This document shows, piece by piece, positions 1-10,419 of a stretch of 64,000 nucleotides of DNA. The stretch covers positions 1,550,001 to 1,614,000 of the forward strand of contig JABMLP010000010.1 in assembly GCA_013176395.1 (NCBI GenBank). Direction: 5' to 3'. The notes beneath the pieces were generated by a model, which saw only the letters and a program-made list of their open reading frames with translations, was not told where the DNA came from and did not search any database. Both the position numbers and the translations under genes were made by a program. Source of the DNA: Venturia oleaginea (lineage: Eukaryota; Ascomycota; Dothideomycetes; Venturiales; Venturiaceae). Each line of letters starts with the position of its first letter. The stretch's first letter is position 1.

Positions 1-1530
1 AGTGCCGAAGCTGACAAGTGTGTAGCAGGTAGCGTAGTATCGCCCATACTCTTCCGTAGCACAAAGTTGTCCGACGCAGACCGGCGTCAAGGAGATATTT
101 GAGCCAGAAGCAAATCCAAAGAGGAGTGCGTAAACGATGGTCAATGGTTTGACAGCTGTATGAGCAATCCCATCGACAGTAGGGAGTAGAGAAGCCGGCA
201 GCCAGAAAGCCAAGGTCGTCAAAGTGCAGAGAAACAATGCGCAAACCATAGCATTGTACCTCCCAACCTTATCCGCAAAGATTCCCGGCAGATATCTCCC
301 AAGGCAAGATCCCGCATTCAGTATAGCGAGGACTTGATACGCAAAAGCAGCACTGTCCTCCATCTCTTTCTCAAGAACATATGTACTCAAATAAGTAACG
401 GGGATAAACAGTCCCCACTCCATACAAAATACCCCCGCAGTAACGAGCGCAAAAGCGGGATCCTTTAGAATCGTGAAGTCGGGAAGGATGGAGGATCCGG
501 CTTTTGGTGGTAAGCGGGAACGAATTAGACAGACGGCGAGGAGACAGAGGAAGCCGATTATGAAGGCGAGGATTCGTGTTGCCCATGCGAAACCGACACG
601 GGTGAAGAGGGATTGCAGCATCAGGGGGAAGATGATTCCACCTAGAGAGCCGCCGGCTGCGGCGAGACCGGTTGCGCTGCCGCGTTTTGCGTGGAAGAAG
701 TGGCCGATTGCGCTGATGGATGGAGTAAAGATTAGGGAGGTGCCTGTGCCGCCTATGATGCCGATTACGAGCATGAAATGCCAGTATTCTGTTTCTTATT
801 AGTACGTGTGTTTGATGCTTTGGAGTGGACACTTACGGGTACAAATACTCATTAGGAAAATCGAGAGGGTGAAGATGATACTTCCTGAGAGAATCAACCA
901 GAATGGACCTTTGGTATCGAAAATGGGACCGATCTGGAGACCACCGAAGAATGCGAGGAAGACGTAGACGCTGAAGATCCATCCGATTGATCCTTCGCTG
1001 TAGTCTTTCAATTGGTGTGTGCTGAGATAACCTTGGTAAACTCCGACTGAGGCTTTGTTAGCATGCTGTTTATCAGTGGAAAACTGCTGACACATACTAG
1101 AATTCATGAAGCCAAAGGACGAAAGCATCCCGCAGAATGATCCAAAGACAACAAGCCAAGCTTGCCTTCCACCTTCAGGATAAACCGTCTCATCTCCAGC
1201 ACTGTAGAGAGAGGGAGCTGGGGGACCGGCTTGCCAACTGCTTCCCTGACGTTCAAGATCTGGACGTGTTACCGGTGTAGCACTCTCGTGTTCAATATTT
1301 TTCTCGGAAATGACGGGAGCGTCTTGATCAGAGACTTTCTCCTTGTCAAGCTCATCCAAAGACATCCATCCTTCCTTCTCGTCCTTATCCGAGACCGAAG
1401 TCTTCAACGAGAAATTCGAATTCGAAACCGAAAGGTGAACTTGTGGTGTTGGGATGGGAATACTTCCCACCGAAGCAGAAGAATTGCGCGAAATGAGTCC
1501 TGGCGTGCTGCCGTTGAATTTTGTGCTCAT
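1..1530 (-). CDS. MFS transporter, monocarboxylate-transporter-like (C-terminus cut by window edge)
   Basis: Plasma-membrane or organellar secondary transporter of the major facilitator superfamily, closest in character to the fungal monocarboxylate/riboflavin (MCH-type) group; the substrate cannot be read from sequence. Exon 1 runs 1530-837 and exon 2 from 788 off the left edge. The 48-nt intron (836-789) has a GTAAGT donor and ACAG acceptor and joins in frame at ...[15 protein letters not shown]. About 494 residues are present; only the last few tens are missing. A hydrophilic N-terminal tail of roughly 110 residues with acidic and Ser-rich stretches precedes the first membrane segment ([21 protein letters not shown]), typical of this group. 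Later segments include [20 protein letters not shown] and [16 protein letters not shown], the usual loop and TM8-9 motifs of MCT-like MFS proteins. The start is the first ATG of the open frame. Confidence 0.9.
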
Positions 1531-2227
1531 TCGCCGATGAAATCGTGTCTCTCAAGAAGGAAAATGGATTAGCTGTATTCAAGTGGGATATCTCTTGTAA
1601 GCGTTATTGTCACCCTTCTTCCCCTTGACAAGTCTTTGATAACAGCTCTGCATAAAGATGAAAAGCATAAATTTTCTTGAAGAAAACAGCAGAATGGTGG
1701 AGGGAACGACGAGTTTAATATATAGTCCAGAGTCATAGTGGACCCACCACACTTTCCCCTTCCTGATTCATTCTGGGGTTGAGTTGTGGATCAGTTTTTC
1801 CAACGCCAACGAGCCGTTTTGCCGTTAAAAAGTTAGGTCATCGAATCCTGGCTCGCCGATCACGGGCGATGCCGCCCTTCTGATGGTGGCCTACGGCGCG
1901 AGGCAGCGGCCAATTAAGGGCGGTGTGTGCCGTTGTTTAGTGTGTATTTTTGGTCGAACAGGAATCGAACTCCACAATCGTGAACTCCGAGCACCGAGTT
2001 ATGCATGTTATATATTGCTCTAGTGATGCCAAGAATGAGTTGCGGTAATACATCGACGTCTTATGCGGGAAGACAGGAGTCATCAACTCCCAGGTCCACA
2101 TGTTAGCGAATTGAACGATCCATTGCCTTAGATTCCCGTCAAGTATGGAAAAGACGTTGCTAGGACTAGATACTACACGGAGTGTCGTCCAACTCTTGTT
2201 CGTTCTTCCTACTGTGCCATGACGAGT
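1531..2227. other. Intergenic, no gene seen
   Basis: This stretch lies upstream of the transporter and downstream of the small gene at 2228-2533. I see no supportable ORF. Short tRNA-like snippets (near 1838 and 1955-2010) do not fold into a complete tRNA. Confidence 0.5.
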
Positions 2228-2533
2228 CTAGCTTGACGCAACTGGGCATGCAGCTGGTTCTGTGACCTTCAATTCCTTAACCTTGCTCTCCTCAACTTCA
2301 TGAGTCTCGTTTGTGCCAAGTTCGGAGCGTGTCTGGATGTGGTATTTGCCGGCCTGAAATGGTGTGAGCTTGAAGCTTGAAAGACGATAGGGGTTGGGTC
2401 ATACAAAGTAGCTTTTTACGACGCCAACAACATCGTCGCCGGACTCGTTGGTGAAGGTAACGTGGGTGTTTCTACAGCTGTCAGTGACTACCTTCTTGGT
2501 CTGTTGGCTGGAGACTTACTCGGTGAAGGCCAT
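2228..2533 (-). CDS. Small 68-residue spliced protein, unknown function
   Basis: Three exons (2533-2520, 2471-2405, 2353-2228) are separated by introns of 48 and 51 nt with GTAAGT/GTATGA donors and TAG/CAG acceptors. The junctions are phase-compatible and give one 68-residue reading frame ending in TAG. The N-terminus is MAFTENTHVTFTNESGDDVV, followed by a charged middle (KVKELKVTE) and the C-terminus PAACPVASS. There is no signal peptide or membrane segment, so it is probably cytosolic. A TATATA box lies about 95 nt upstream of the ATG, unusual for a fungal housekeeping gene and suggesting an inducible or strongly expressed message. I do not recognise the family. The gene is invisible to ORF callers because no exon exceeds 126 nt. 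The model rests on frame conservation across two introns plus the promoter. Confidence 0.65.
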
Positions 2534-2627
2534 GTTGTTTGATTTCTTAGAAGAGCTTGCTGTCTATGGTTGCTGTGCTTGAGAGATTGAGGATGGGTAG
2601 GCAGGAATGAGGGCAGGCAGCGCGGGG

Positions 2628-2636
2628 TATATAAGG
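2628..2636 (-). promoter_or_regulatory. TATA box of the small gene at 2228-2533
   Basis: On the minus strand the sequence reads CCCTTATATACCCC, about 95 nt upstream of the ATG at 2533, consistent with a core promoter. Confidence 0.5.
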
Positions 2637-3207
2637 GAGTAGCTCTTTTGGTTTCAGGCTGAACCTTAGGTCTGTTTACACCAGAGCTTCGTCCATAATC
2701 CTGGCTCGAATGACATCAGTAAAAGGCTCAAGTGATCATGATTGAAAATGATGGCTTGACATTGGTCTGTCACTCGGCGCTGCTGAAACAAGAACGGATG
2801 GCCATCTCAGTCGCGTAGAACGCGATGGAATTGTTGCAGACGGAGGGGGAGCGGGGATGCTCAGGCCGAGAGAGCTTCAACCGATAGCGGACATCCGCCA
2901 AAGGACTTCTTCGCGTGCACCGCTCTCTTCTCAATCACCATACATGGCCTATCTTTGAAATGTATGCAAAAAGTGTGAATGCATGGAAATCTATAACCTT
3001 GATAGGATACGATTGATCAGGAGTGGTTAGCTATCGTACATATGTCCCCATTAGGCCCTCAGAAATCATCTCCACACATTCTCTTCCCAATTCATAAACA
3101 GTCACACTATTTTCAATCTCTTTCTGTTGTCCTTTCAGCTGACCATTCCATCCCGAAAACTGTTATCAATCAAGCCATATATCTTTGATACTCCTACATC
3201 AATCACC

Positions 3208-4342
3208 ATGTCCAAAATCCTCATATTCGGAACAGGAGGGGTTGGTTGCATCTACGCCTACGTCCTTGAAAAAGGTGGAGCCAAAATTACAGCAGTCTGT
3301 CGAAGTAACTACGCAGCAGTAAAGGAGCGCGGAATAGCGATTGATTCGAAACTCTGGGGAAAAGTAAACCACTTCGCTCCCATTACCTTGACATGTAACT
3401 CACGACAATTCCAAGGTCCATGCATCACCAACTCCAGTCCGTACAGTTACAGAAGCAGTAACCCATGGCCCCTTCGACTACATTCTCGTCAGCTCAAAGG
3501 CCTTCCCAGGAACCAGTGCGTTGATCAGAGATGCCGTCACACCAAACTTAACATCCATAATCCTCGCCCAAAACGGCATCGGCATCGAGGAAGAATACCA
3601 CGCAGCATACCCAGATAACACCATAATCAGTGGTGTAGTCTACCTCCCAACAACCCAAACATCACCCGGCCACGTCTCAATGGGTCCCCTCGAATTATTC
3701 GAAATAGGAACCTATCCCACGCCCTCATCCCCTCCAACACCATCCCAAACCACCTCTCACCAAAAAGCCGAAACGTTCGCCTCCCTCTTCACAAAGGGCG
3801 GCGCAACATGCACCGTCTTCCCCGACGTCCAAAAACCCCGCTGGGTAAAACTATCCGTAAACGCCGCTTGGAACTCAATGTGTGCACTAACCCACTGCGA
3901 CGACGCAAACCTCCTCCGTTCAAGTCCGGGGGCAATGGATCAGATAAAGAAGATCATGAAGGAAGTTGCTGTTGTCGCCGAGGGCGTTGGGCATCCGGGA
4001 TTGATCACAGATGCGGAAATTGACAAGACCTTGGATCGCAATATTGGTCGTAAGTCACTTTCTTTACCCCTTTCCCTTTGTTCCTTCTCACCCCTCTCTT
4101 TCCCTTACTACCCCCATCACGTCTAACAAACCACAGGTCTCGACACAGGCGGAAAAGAACCCTCCATGTTAACAGATGTCCGCCACTCCCGCCCCATGGA
4201 AACAGAAGCAATCCTAGGAAACGCCGTCAGAATAGCCGCGCAAAAGGGTATAGAAGTGAAAGGATTAGACTTGCTTTATATCTTGCTTAGAGGGAAGGAC
4301 TATAGTATGAATCCAGATGACAGGTGGAAGGACATTGCTTGA
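3208..4342 (+). CDS. Ketopantoate reductase family protein (2-dehydropantoate 2-reductase-like)
   Basis: NADPH-dependent reductase of the ApbA/PanE family. The founding member reduces 2-dehydropantoate to pantoate for CoA synthesis, but fungi carry several paralogues of unknown substrate, so the exact reaction is uncertain. There are three exons (3208-3363, 3416-4049, 4137-4342) with introns of 52 and 87 nt; the spliced product is 331 residues, usual for the family. The Rossmann motif GTGGVG sits at residues 8-13 right after the start (MSKILIFGTGGVG). Downstream come the family core DYILVSSKAFPG, an NGIG motif (LAQNGIGIEEEY), and the C-terminal helical domain with KLSVNAAWNSMCAL and HSRPMETEAILGNAVRIA. 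The ATG at 3208 is chosen because it puts the nucleotide-binding loop at the N-terminus. The gene is convergent with HSP90. Confidence 0.9.
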
Positions 4343-4767
4343 TGGAAGCAGCGAAGCGCTATGGCAGTAGACTAGAGTAGGGAAAGAAAACATAGGGTGA
4401 AGAAGGGAAGTGAATTTATCATACTACAATCACATTCAATCAGAAAAGAGACACAACCATTCGTACATCTCAAAGCTTTTCATTCATCTCATCTCATACG
4501 CTACGTAATTCTTCAACCACCCAATCAGACAAACACGTAGGTAAATCATACCGTCAAAAAAGTAATCAGAGGCTACTACTCATTAATTACCATTGGCGCC
4601 ATAGGAGTGTATGTGTAAACCGGACCCATTTTCCATTCCCACAAATTCTAAACCAGGAATAGCGAAAAGTATTCATCCGAATCGTGATGCAGAGAAGACC
4701 AGAAATGCAAACGCCTGCTGCGCCTTACCCATTGATGTGACATTCATGAGTTTGAGGGGCTAGACAT

Positions 4768-6925
4768 TTAGTCAACCTCCTCCATGGCGGATTCACCCTC
4801 GACAGCAGCGGCTGGCTCGGCTGGGCCCTTTTCTTCCTCGGTCTCGACCTCCTCGTCGATGTTCAATCCGAGGGAGACGAGCTTGTGAATACGCTCAGCG
4901 AAGTGAACTGGCTCGTCGATGGTGAAGCCGGAGACGAGAAGGGACGTCTCGTAGAGCAGTTGCGTGATTGACTTAACGGTTTTGTCATCTTCACCATCAG
5001 CCTCGACTTTGCGCTTCAACTCCTTGATGATGGAGCTCTTGGGTGAGATCTCAAAGGTCTTCTTGGAAGACATGTAACTGGACATGGAGGTGTCACGGAG
5101 AGCCTGAGCCTTCATGATTCGCTCCATATTGGCGGACCAACCGAACTGACCAGTACGGATGGCGCATGGAGAGCCGGTGAGCTTGTAGCTGACAACAACC
5201 TTCTCGACCTTGTCGCCGAGGACGTTCTTGAGAGCTTTGGCCAGACCTTCATACTCTTTTTCCTCAACTTCGCGAGCTTTCTTCTCCTCTTCAGTCTCCT
5301 CGAGCTCGAAATCCTTGGTAACATCGACGAGCTTCTTGCCCTCAAACTCTTTGAGTTGAGTGAATGCGTACTCATCAATTGGGTCCACGAGGAAGAGAAC
5401 TTCGAAGTTCTTCTCCTTGAGAGCATCAAGGAAGGGAGACTGCTCGACGGCCTTTAGCGACTCACCGGTGATGTAGTACATCTGCTTCTGGTGCTCTGGC
5501 ATGCGGGTGATGTAGTCCATGAGGGAAGTGTGCTCATCGACAGATTTGGTTGAGTTGTATCGGAGCAACTTGGCGAGCTGGTTACGGTTCTGAGAATCTT
5601 CGTGCACACCGAGCTTGATATTCTTGCCGAAGGCAGTGTAGAACTTGTCGAATTGCTCACGGTCTTCAGCAATCTCCTGGAAGAGCTCGAGAGTCTTCTT
5701 GACGATGTTCTTGCGGATGACCTTCATGATCTTGTTCTGTTGGAGAGTCTCACGAGATAAGTTGAGTGGAAGATCCTCAGAATCAACAACACCCTTGATG
5801 AATCCGAGCCATTCTGGGATGATCTCGGTAGCATCGTCAGTGATGAAGACACGGCGAACGTAGAGCTTGATGTTGGTCTTAGCGCGCTTGGTCTCGAAGA
5901 GGTCGAAGGGAGCACGCTTGGGCACGAAGAGAATGGCGCGGAACTCGAGCTGACCCTCAACGGAGAAGTGCTTGACGGCAAGGTGGTCTTCCCAGTCGTT
6001 GGAGAGCGACTTGTAGAAGGAAGCGTACTCCTCTTGTGTAATGTCGGAAGGATTCCGGGTCCAGATTGGCTTGGTTTTGTTGAGTTCCTCCTCCTCGATC
6101 TTGGACTCCTTCACTTTCTTCGTTTTTGGCTTCTTCTCTTCCTCGTCATCGTCGACCTCCTCGACCTTTGGCTTGTTGTCGTCACCCTCCGTAGCATCCT
6201 CGGCGTCCTCATCTGGGACCTCCTTCTCGCTCTCCTTGAGAACGTGGAGGAAGATGGGGTACGAGATGAACTCAGAGTGCTTCTTGATGACTTCCTTGAT
6301 GCGGGACTCGTTTAGGTAGTCGGTCTGTTCATCCTTCATGTGCAGAATGATTTTTGTGCCACGGCCAAGAGGCTCGCCATCCGTGTCTGGCGAGATTGTG
6401 AAGGTACCACCAGCGCTGGACTCCCAGATGTATTGCTCGTCATCGTTGTTCTTTGAGACGACGGTAACGCGGTCGGCGACGAGGTATGCGGAGTAGAAAC
6501 CAACACCGAATTGACCGATCATGGAGACATCAGCTCCGGCGCTGAGAGCCTCCATGAACTGCTTGGTGCCAGATCGAGCGATTGTACCCAGGTTATTGAC
6601 AAGGTCCTGCAGTTTGTTAGTTGGTTGCTAGTAGGCTAGTGGATGGCGGTGGAGAACTTACAGCTTTGGTCATACCAATACCAGTATCGCGGAGAGTCAA
6701 TGTCTTATTCTCCTTATCTGGGATGATGTCGATGCGTAGGTCCTTGCCCGAATCGAGCTGGGACGGGTCTGACAGCGCTTGGTATCGGATTTTGTCGAGA
6801 GCATCGGAGCAGTTGGAGACGAGTTCTCGCAAGAAGATTTCCTTGTTCGAGTAGACAGTGTTGATGATGAGCGAGAGAAGCTGAGAAATCTCAGCCTGGA
6901 ACTCGAAGGACTCAGGTGCAGACAT
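4768..6925 (-). CDS. HSP90: Heat shock protein 90 (cytosolic Hsp90)
   Basis: Cytosolic ATP-dependent chaperone that matures kinases, receptors and other clients. There are two exons: 6925-6662 and 6606-4768, with a 55-nt GTAAGT...GCAG intron joining ...GIGMTKA to [14 protein letters not shown]. The spliced product is 700 residues, normal length. Visible features are the GHKL ATPase domain ([38 protein letters not shown]), the acidic charged linker ([16 protein letters not shown]), the middle domain ([33 protein letters not shown]), and the C-terminal MEEVD pentapeptide that docks TPR co-chaperones. TOM70, one such TPR receptor, is also encoded in this window, at 26561. A palindromic heat-shock element lies about 310 nt upstream of the start. 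The antisense strand carries several long spurious ORFs caused by codon bias. Confidence 0.99.
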
Positions 6926-7235
6926 ATCGGCGGTGGGTGCGTATTATGTGAAGATGCTGCAGATGGACGTCAGTGAAGTTCTTAGTGGTGATGGTGATTG
7001 TGTGGGCAGAGGTGATGTTGGGGCGCAGGATGGAGCTTTTGAAGCAGCAGGCTGAAGAGGTTGTGGAGTATGGGGAAGGCTTACTGTAGAAGTAGTAGGA
7101 GTGCACTGAAGGGTCTGTGGTATTTGAGAGATGGGTCAGTCTCTGAATTGGTGCTTGGGGTATTGGTAGTTGGGAAGAGGGAATGAAGCAGAAGTTTGCC
7201 TGTTAGCTTTATTTAATGGCGGCTTCGATGTGATG

Positions 7236-7253
7236 GAATATCGTGGAATATTC
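7236..7253. promoter_or_regulatory. Heat-shock element (Hsf1 site) upstream of HSP90
   Basis: GAA units at 7236 and 7246 and a TTC unit at 7251 form a gap-type array: a GAA, then 10 bp later the perfect palindrome GAATATTC. This spacing matches the nGAAn register of Hsf1 trimers. It lies about 310 nt upstream of the HSP90 ATG in the expected promoter. Confidence 0.6.
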
Positions 7254-9327
7254 TGTCTCATAGAAACCGGCCGAATGTCGCTTGTCGCTTACGGCTAGCT
7301 CCCGCAGACGAGCTGTGTCGAGTTCAACCCTTCCACGTCTTTCGCGCCTCTTCGACAACTCAACACCGCCATCGATAGCGGCTTACATAGTACAGCTACC
7401 TCACCGACAGCCTAGGCTCCTTTTACTTTCGAATTGTCTCACTTGTGCTTGACTCCATCCTTTTTTAATCGCCGTTTCTTGGAGAAATCAGGTGTATGCT
7501 AGAAGCTTCGATCGATGCCTGGCTACCCACAGCCTTCACCGCGAGACGGAACGAGACTGGTGGAATGTTCAAACTGCGCTGGAGCAAGCACGGTTGTATG
7601 CCTCGCTATCAATCATGTTTGGTTGACAGAATCCGAATGTAGAATCCCGCAACGTTTCAGATTGGTTTGCGAGTAGGCCCTTCAGCTTCACTCGAGCTTT
7701 CTAGAACTTTCCTCTTCACGCTAGGATTTTTTCGTGATCGAAATCAACATGATTGTGTTGGAATGAGCTAGCATTTTAAATCGTCCCACCTCAAGGCCCG
7801 ACCACACTCCTCCCCCTGCCAGCGATGAAATTCCAAGTGAGCACAATAAATCAGTATACTGATTCGGCATCTTCGCTGTCTGTGCCTCTGCTCCCGACCA
7901 AATACCTCCGTCTCCGCCTGGCTCGGCACCCGCTTGCCGAAGGAGGTAAATTGCCGCCATTGCTTCCTTCATCCAATTTAACAACGAGACCTTCAATTTT
8001 TTGGTATAGGCATAGCTTCTTCCGTTATCCCAAGCAGTTGATTTGGCATCCTGCTACTTTGACCTGACCCTGTCCGTAACAGGCACCCCAGAAATCCTGA
8101 CCATTGGAGTTTGTAATATTGTAATAGGCCTCAAGATCGAACTTTTGGGATACTGGACTTAGGGCAGCTTGCACATGAGTCTCATTCGAAGCCTAGCAGG
8201 ATCATCCGTCTCCTTCATCACAACTAAGAGGCAACCGGGACTCACAGTAACACTATTCTTCGATGGAACCACACATCCAACCTCACAACCTGCGTCATTC
8301 CCGTATCAAAATTGACACCCCTCTTGGCGATAGTTCCGGGAAGGATTTCTATCAACGTTGGACAACTTCTAATTCCTTTTGCTACATTCTCGGCACGGGA
8401 AATAATAACCCTCAAGTTTATGCATTTGTCACGAAAGCATACCATCCGGTTCTTACCGCACACGGAAAGGATAATATTATAATCTGCGTTGCCTACCAAT
8501 GTACACGCGCCTAGTATCCGTTACAGAGAATGTGAAGGGGCGTTGGGGAAGTGGAAGTGGATGGAACTGCTACTGGTAGGCCCATCGTAGGTGACTCGGG
8601 TTATGCGGAGGGGGCTTGAGCCGGCTCGGATTTCTATTGTAGAGAGAGCGGTTAGTCACGTGGCTGCGAGGACGAGGGCGGATAGGAGCATGATTAAGAT
8701 GTGTTTTGGGCAGGGACAGGAGGTGGTTGCTGGAATGAAACAATCTGGTGGTAGGCGAGCACATCTTTGTAAGATATTACAGTATGAATGCAAAGCTAGA
8801 TAGCAATCCTTCCAGGCTTCATTTCCCCCTACATGGCAGTCTCGGCGCGCTGCGAACTTCTGAACCTTAATAGCATTTGGTAAGAATACGAGATCCTAGC
8901 GATTTCGATTGGCTGTTTACGGCATATAACGATCGCGTATTGAATCATCATATATCTCGAGATGGAGAGCCAAGATGGAGGGCTATTTTGAAACAAGTGC
9001 GGCCTTTAGATTTGGTGTAGTAATTTAGTCGGAGGAAAGAAGGAGGACATTCTGACGGGAAAAGGGATTGACCAGCTTGAAAACGAATCGTTGTGAAGAT
9101 GCACGTTTTTTGAGAAAGGGGGTCAAAGTTGGGATGCTCCATCTCGCGTTTGGACACAACAACAACAACCCAACATCAACCATGATAACGTTTCTTCATC
9201 ATCAGGACATCTGGAGCAACGGTGCTCTCAATGTAGTAGAAAAGAAAATTCTTAAGGATCCGCACCCTCCCCTCCCTTTTCCAATAGATATCAAAAGTTG
9301 AGACTCCTTCACATCAAAGGCGACCTC
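7254..9327. other. Intergenic, about 2 kb, no confident gene
   Basis: The first part is HSP90 promoter. The remainder holds only short ORFs without recognisable domains. One on the minus strand (7996-7721, 91 codons) repeats a GG(I/V)WSG(A/L)E motif twice but has no other support; another on the plus strand (8263-8514) is not homologous to anything I recognise. Confidence 0.4.
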
Positions 9328-9696
9328 CTAGGACTTCCACTGTCCCGCATTCTTCGCTCCATCAGCGAGATTCTTCCCGCCATTCTCAACACCATTTCCG
9401 ACATCTGCGATGCCTTGTCCAACGTCTTTGCCTACACCTTTATGACGTTAGCACGAGACGTCATCTAAGAAGCGGATCAGCAATACCGCCTGTGGCTCCA
9501 GAAACCGTCTCTCCGACACCTCTACCAGCAGCTCCCACGACGCCTCCGACTGTGTTTGTTAAGCCGCCGACCTGGTGCATGAGATTCAGTGAGTTGTAGT
9601 TAAATGGGCTGAAGACCATGTTACCGTGTTGCCCAGGACGCCGGTCACGCCCTTTGCGGCTTTGGTCATACCAGTGTCTTCTTGTCCGAAGCCCAT
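9328..9696 (-). CDS. Small 88-residue glycine-rich protein
   Basis: Three exons (9696-9625, 9571-9487, 9437-9328) are joined by introns of 53 nt (GTAACA...CCAG) and 49 nt (GTATTG...AAAG), keeping one frame to TAG. The product begins MGFGQEDTGMTKAAKGVTG. It then consists of short G-V-G-rich repeats (GGLTNTVGGVVGAAGRGVGE; GGVGKDVGQGIADVGNGV; KNLADGAKNAG) that read like amphipathic 11-mer-like repeats, similar in feel to hydrophilic stress proteins of the LEA type. There is no signal peptide or classic membrane span. Small glycine-rich proteins of this layout are common in filamentous fungi and have no assigned biochemical role. The LEA-like idea is inference from composition only. Confidence 0.7.
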
Positions 9697-10419
9697 GGTG
9701 AAAATTCGATTGGTTTGTGAAGAGAGGGTCTGATGATGCTTGCAGTTTGAGAAAAGAAGCTGTTCTGGTTTGTGGTGTGTTAATGAGTACAGCGCGACGT
9801 GGACTTATAACCACCAGGGCCGGCAGCAGAAACAGGGCAGAAGCGAATCCTTGTTCGATTAGGATTCTGTTTCTATTGGTGCAGTTTGGTGATCGCTGTC
9901 CCGTCGTCAATTCAGCCTTCAGAACTGCTATGCTGCAACTTCGCCCGTGACGTCATGGTTTTAGCCTGGGCGCACTGGCTTGGCCTTGCCTGAGGCTGCT
10001 CCTATGGCTCGACGCTTGAGTCTGTTCTTGTGCTTCCATCTAGGACTTCCAGCACGCAGCGCCATGGCTCACTTGCTGTCGGGTAAGACCCTTTGTAGTT
10101 TCTATATAGAGCTGGGTAACGGCAACACAGGCTTTCACTTTGGTAAGCTGTCATGGCGGTCAGCAAGAAAAGCCTATTTCTGTGTTAACTGCTACCCGGC
10201 CTAGCTATAGTAGTTCACTTCCGGCTTCACTTTAATGACATCGCAGATCTAGCTGTTAGGTGGGTAAGCCTCGACATCTCTAATAACTTTGCTATTGTCT
10301 TCCGCTCTATATCTCCGTTATCTTCTTCTTCGCACTACCATTCTTTCTACCCTTGACAATAATTCATCTCCTCAGGGTGAGGCATTTTGCATTCCCTCAT
10401 ATTCCACTTTCATGACCAC
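9697..10419. other. Intergenic with a degenerate inverted repeat
   Basis: Promoter side of the glycine-rich gene, followed by unassigned sequence. No gene is seen. An imperfect inverted repeat is listed separately at 10100-10211. Confidence 0.4.
10100..10211. repeat. Imperfect inverted repeat (possible small MITE remnant)
   Basis: The left arm, CTATATAGAGCTGGGTAAC then AACACAGGCTTT, is matched by the reverse complement of the right arm (CTATAGCTAG..GGGTAGC..TTAACACAG..AGGCTTTT) with several mismatches. This gives a hairpin of about 110 bp. Confidence 0.35.

Noticed and set aside
1838..2010. tRNA-like segments (TTCGATTCC and TCGAATCCTGG)
   Set aside because: No complete cloverleaf: acceptor and T-stem do not pair, so not called as tRNA.
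5645..6319. Plus-strand ORFs across HSP90
   Set aside because: Antisense shadows of the HSP90 gene; Ser/Leu-rich nonsense composition.
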